Shown here: piece after piece, positions 42,281-42,972 of the stretch
How the letters are laid out: each line of letters opens with the position of its first letter
How positions within the stretch are numbered: position 1 is the first letter of the stretch
Assembly (NCBI GenBank): GCA_003537575.1
Contig: DPRS01000034.1
Span: 23,141-66,112, forward strand
DNA from: Oxalobacteraceae bacterium
GTDB lineage: Bacteria > Pseudomonadota > Gammaproteobacteria > Burkholderiales > Burkholderiaceae_D
Length of the DNA: 42,972 nucleotides
Direction: 5' to 3'
Position numbers and translations under genes: made by a program
Notes under the pieces: generated by a model
Seen by the model: only the letters and a program-made list of their open reading frames with translations
What the model was told of the DNA's origin: nothing
The model's database searches: none

Positions 42281-42972
42281 ATGAGTATCTTTGAAAATTA
42301 CGCTTCGCGCTATGAACGGACCCGGGAAGAAGAATACTCCATGAAGGAGTACCTGGAGATTTGCAAGAAGGAGCACCTTGCTTACGCAAGCGCTGCCGAG
42401 CGGATGCTGCATGCCATCGGCGAACCGGAGCTGGTGGATACCCGCAATGATCCGCGCCTGTCGCGCATCTTCTCCAACAAGGTCATCAAGATCTACCCCG
42501 CCTTCCGCGAGTTTTACGGCACCGAGGAAGTCATCGAACAGGTGGTGTCCTACTTCCGCCATGCCGCGCAAGGATTGGAAGAGCGCAAGCAGATTCTTTA
42601 CCTGCTGGGGCCGGTCGGCGGCGGCAAGTCGTCGATCGCCGAAAAGCTGAAACAATTGATGGAACATGTCCCCTTCTATGCCATCAAGGGGTCGCCGGTG
42701 AATGAATCGCCGCTGGGCCTGTTTGATGAAATCGAGGATGGCGCCATCCTGGAAGAGGATTTCGGCATTCCGCGCCGCTACCTGCGCACCATTCCCAGCC
42801 CGTGGGCAGTCAAGCGCCTGGCCGAATTCAACGGCGACATCAACCAGTTTCGCGTCGTCAAGCGCTATCCCTCGGTGCTGAAGCAAATCGCCATTTCCAA
42901 GACCGAACCGGGCGATGAAAACAACCAGGATATTTCCTCGCTGGTCGGCAAGGTCGACATCCGCAAGCTGGA
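42281..42972 (+). CDS. prkA: PrkA serine protein kinase (3' end outside window)
   Basis: The first 230 residues are visible; the frame is open at the window end. The N-terminus (MSIFENYASRYERTREEEYS, MKEYLEICKKE) and the AAA-type nucleotide-binding loop LGPVGGGKSS, followed by EKLKQLMEHVPFYAIKGSPVNESPLGLF, identify PrkA (YeaG in E. coli), about 640 residues when complete. PrkA has been linked to sporulation in Bacillus and to starvation and nitrogen stress in enterobacteria. AAAGGA precedes the ATG. YeaH and SpoVR genes usually follow, but they would lie beyond the window. Confidence 0.95.
   Translation, partial: MSIFENYASRYERTREEEYSMKEYLEICKKEHLAYASAAERMLHAIGEPELVDTRNDPRLSRIFSNKVIKIYPAFREFYGTEEVIEQVVSYFRHAAQGLEERKQILYLLGPVGGGKSSIAEKLKQLMEHVPFYAIKGSPVNESPLGLFDEIEDGAILEEDFGIPRRYLRTIPSPWAVKRLAEFNGDINQFRVVKRYPSVLKQIAISKTEPGDENNQDISSLVGKVDIRKL

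Overview
The window reads as a chromosomal segment of a betaproteobacterium, most likely Burkholderiales and probably an Oxalobacteraceae relative. The evidence is GC-rich coding sequence, a formate dehydrogenase operon with DUF3305/DUF3306/TAT-target/TorD accessory genes, a second infA-like gene, a DUF2721 protein and a beta-type Crp/Fnr regulator. The genus is inference. No tRNA, rRNA, insertion sequence, phage or CRISPR array was seen. The first gene (MORN repeats) and the last gene (prkA) run off the window edges.

Region 1 (about 1.0-10.4 kb) holds the most unusual content, a putative peptide-export system in two blocks. Block A (+ strand) has three 11-bp palindromic boxes spaced exactly 21 bp, then a near-consensus sigma-54 promoter, two consecutive genes for small double-glycine leader peptides, and a strong terminator. 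Block B (- strand) is an operon of a cytoplasmic parvulin-like protein, a 1023-aa transporter (two cyclic-nucleotide-binding-like domains, an intact C39 peptidase, ABC membrane and ATPase domains) and a sigma-54 enhancer-binding activator with GAFTGA. The simple model is that the activator binds the boxes and switches on the peptide genes, the parvulin handles the precursors, and the C39 transporter cuts and exports them. No HlyD-like adaptor or TolC-like channel is present. DAHP synthase, a cupin protein and a secreted protein of unknown function lie between the blocks.

Region 2 (10.8-17.4 kb) is mixed: a CPA1 Na+/H+ antiporter, a membrane acyltransferase, a secreted multidomain lectin-like protein, a DUF2721 membrane protein with an apparent CTG start, an IF-1 paralogue and a Tyr/Pro/His-rich lipoprotein.

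Region 3 (17.5-32.7 kb) is a formate oxidation module. Eleven - strand genes encode a TorD-type chaperone, a TAT-target peptide, the alpha, beta and gamma subunits of a periplasm-facing formate dehydrogenase (cysteine, not selenocysteine, at the active site), lipoproteins, DUF3305, DUF3306 and a poly-ferredoxin. Next to them are moeA and mobA (molybdopterin cofactor), fdhD (sulfuration) and tupB, tupC and tupA (tungstate uptake). Together they supply metal, cofactor, sulfur insertion, folding and export for one enzyme, and they raise the possibility that it uses tungsten.

Region 4 (32.9-43 kb) begins with a degenerate SNase-like secreted protein and a CHRD lipoprotein with a long Thr/Ser repeat tail. 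It continues with a stress and signalling cluster: a glycine-zipper stress protein, CsbD, a PAS/NarX-type histidine kinase, a Crp/Fnr regulator, a lone receiver, a NarL-type regulator, a second sigma-54 activator (GSFTGA variant) and the start of the PrkA kinase.
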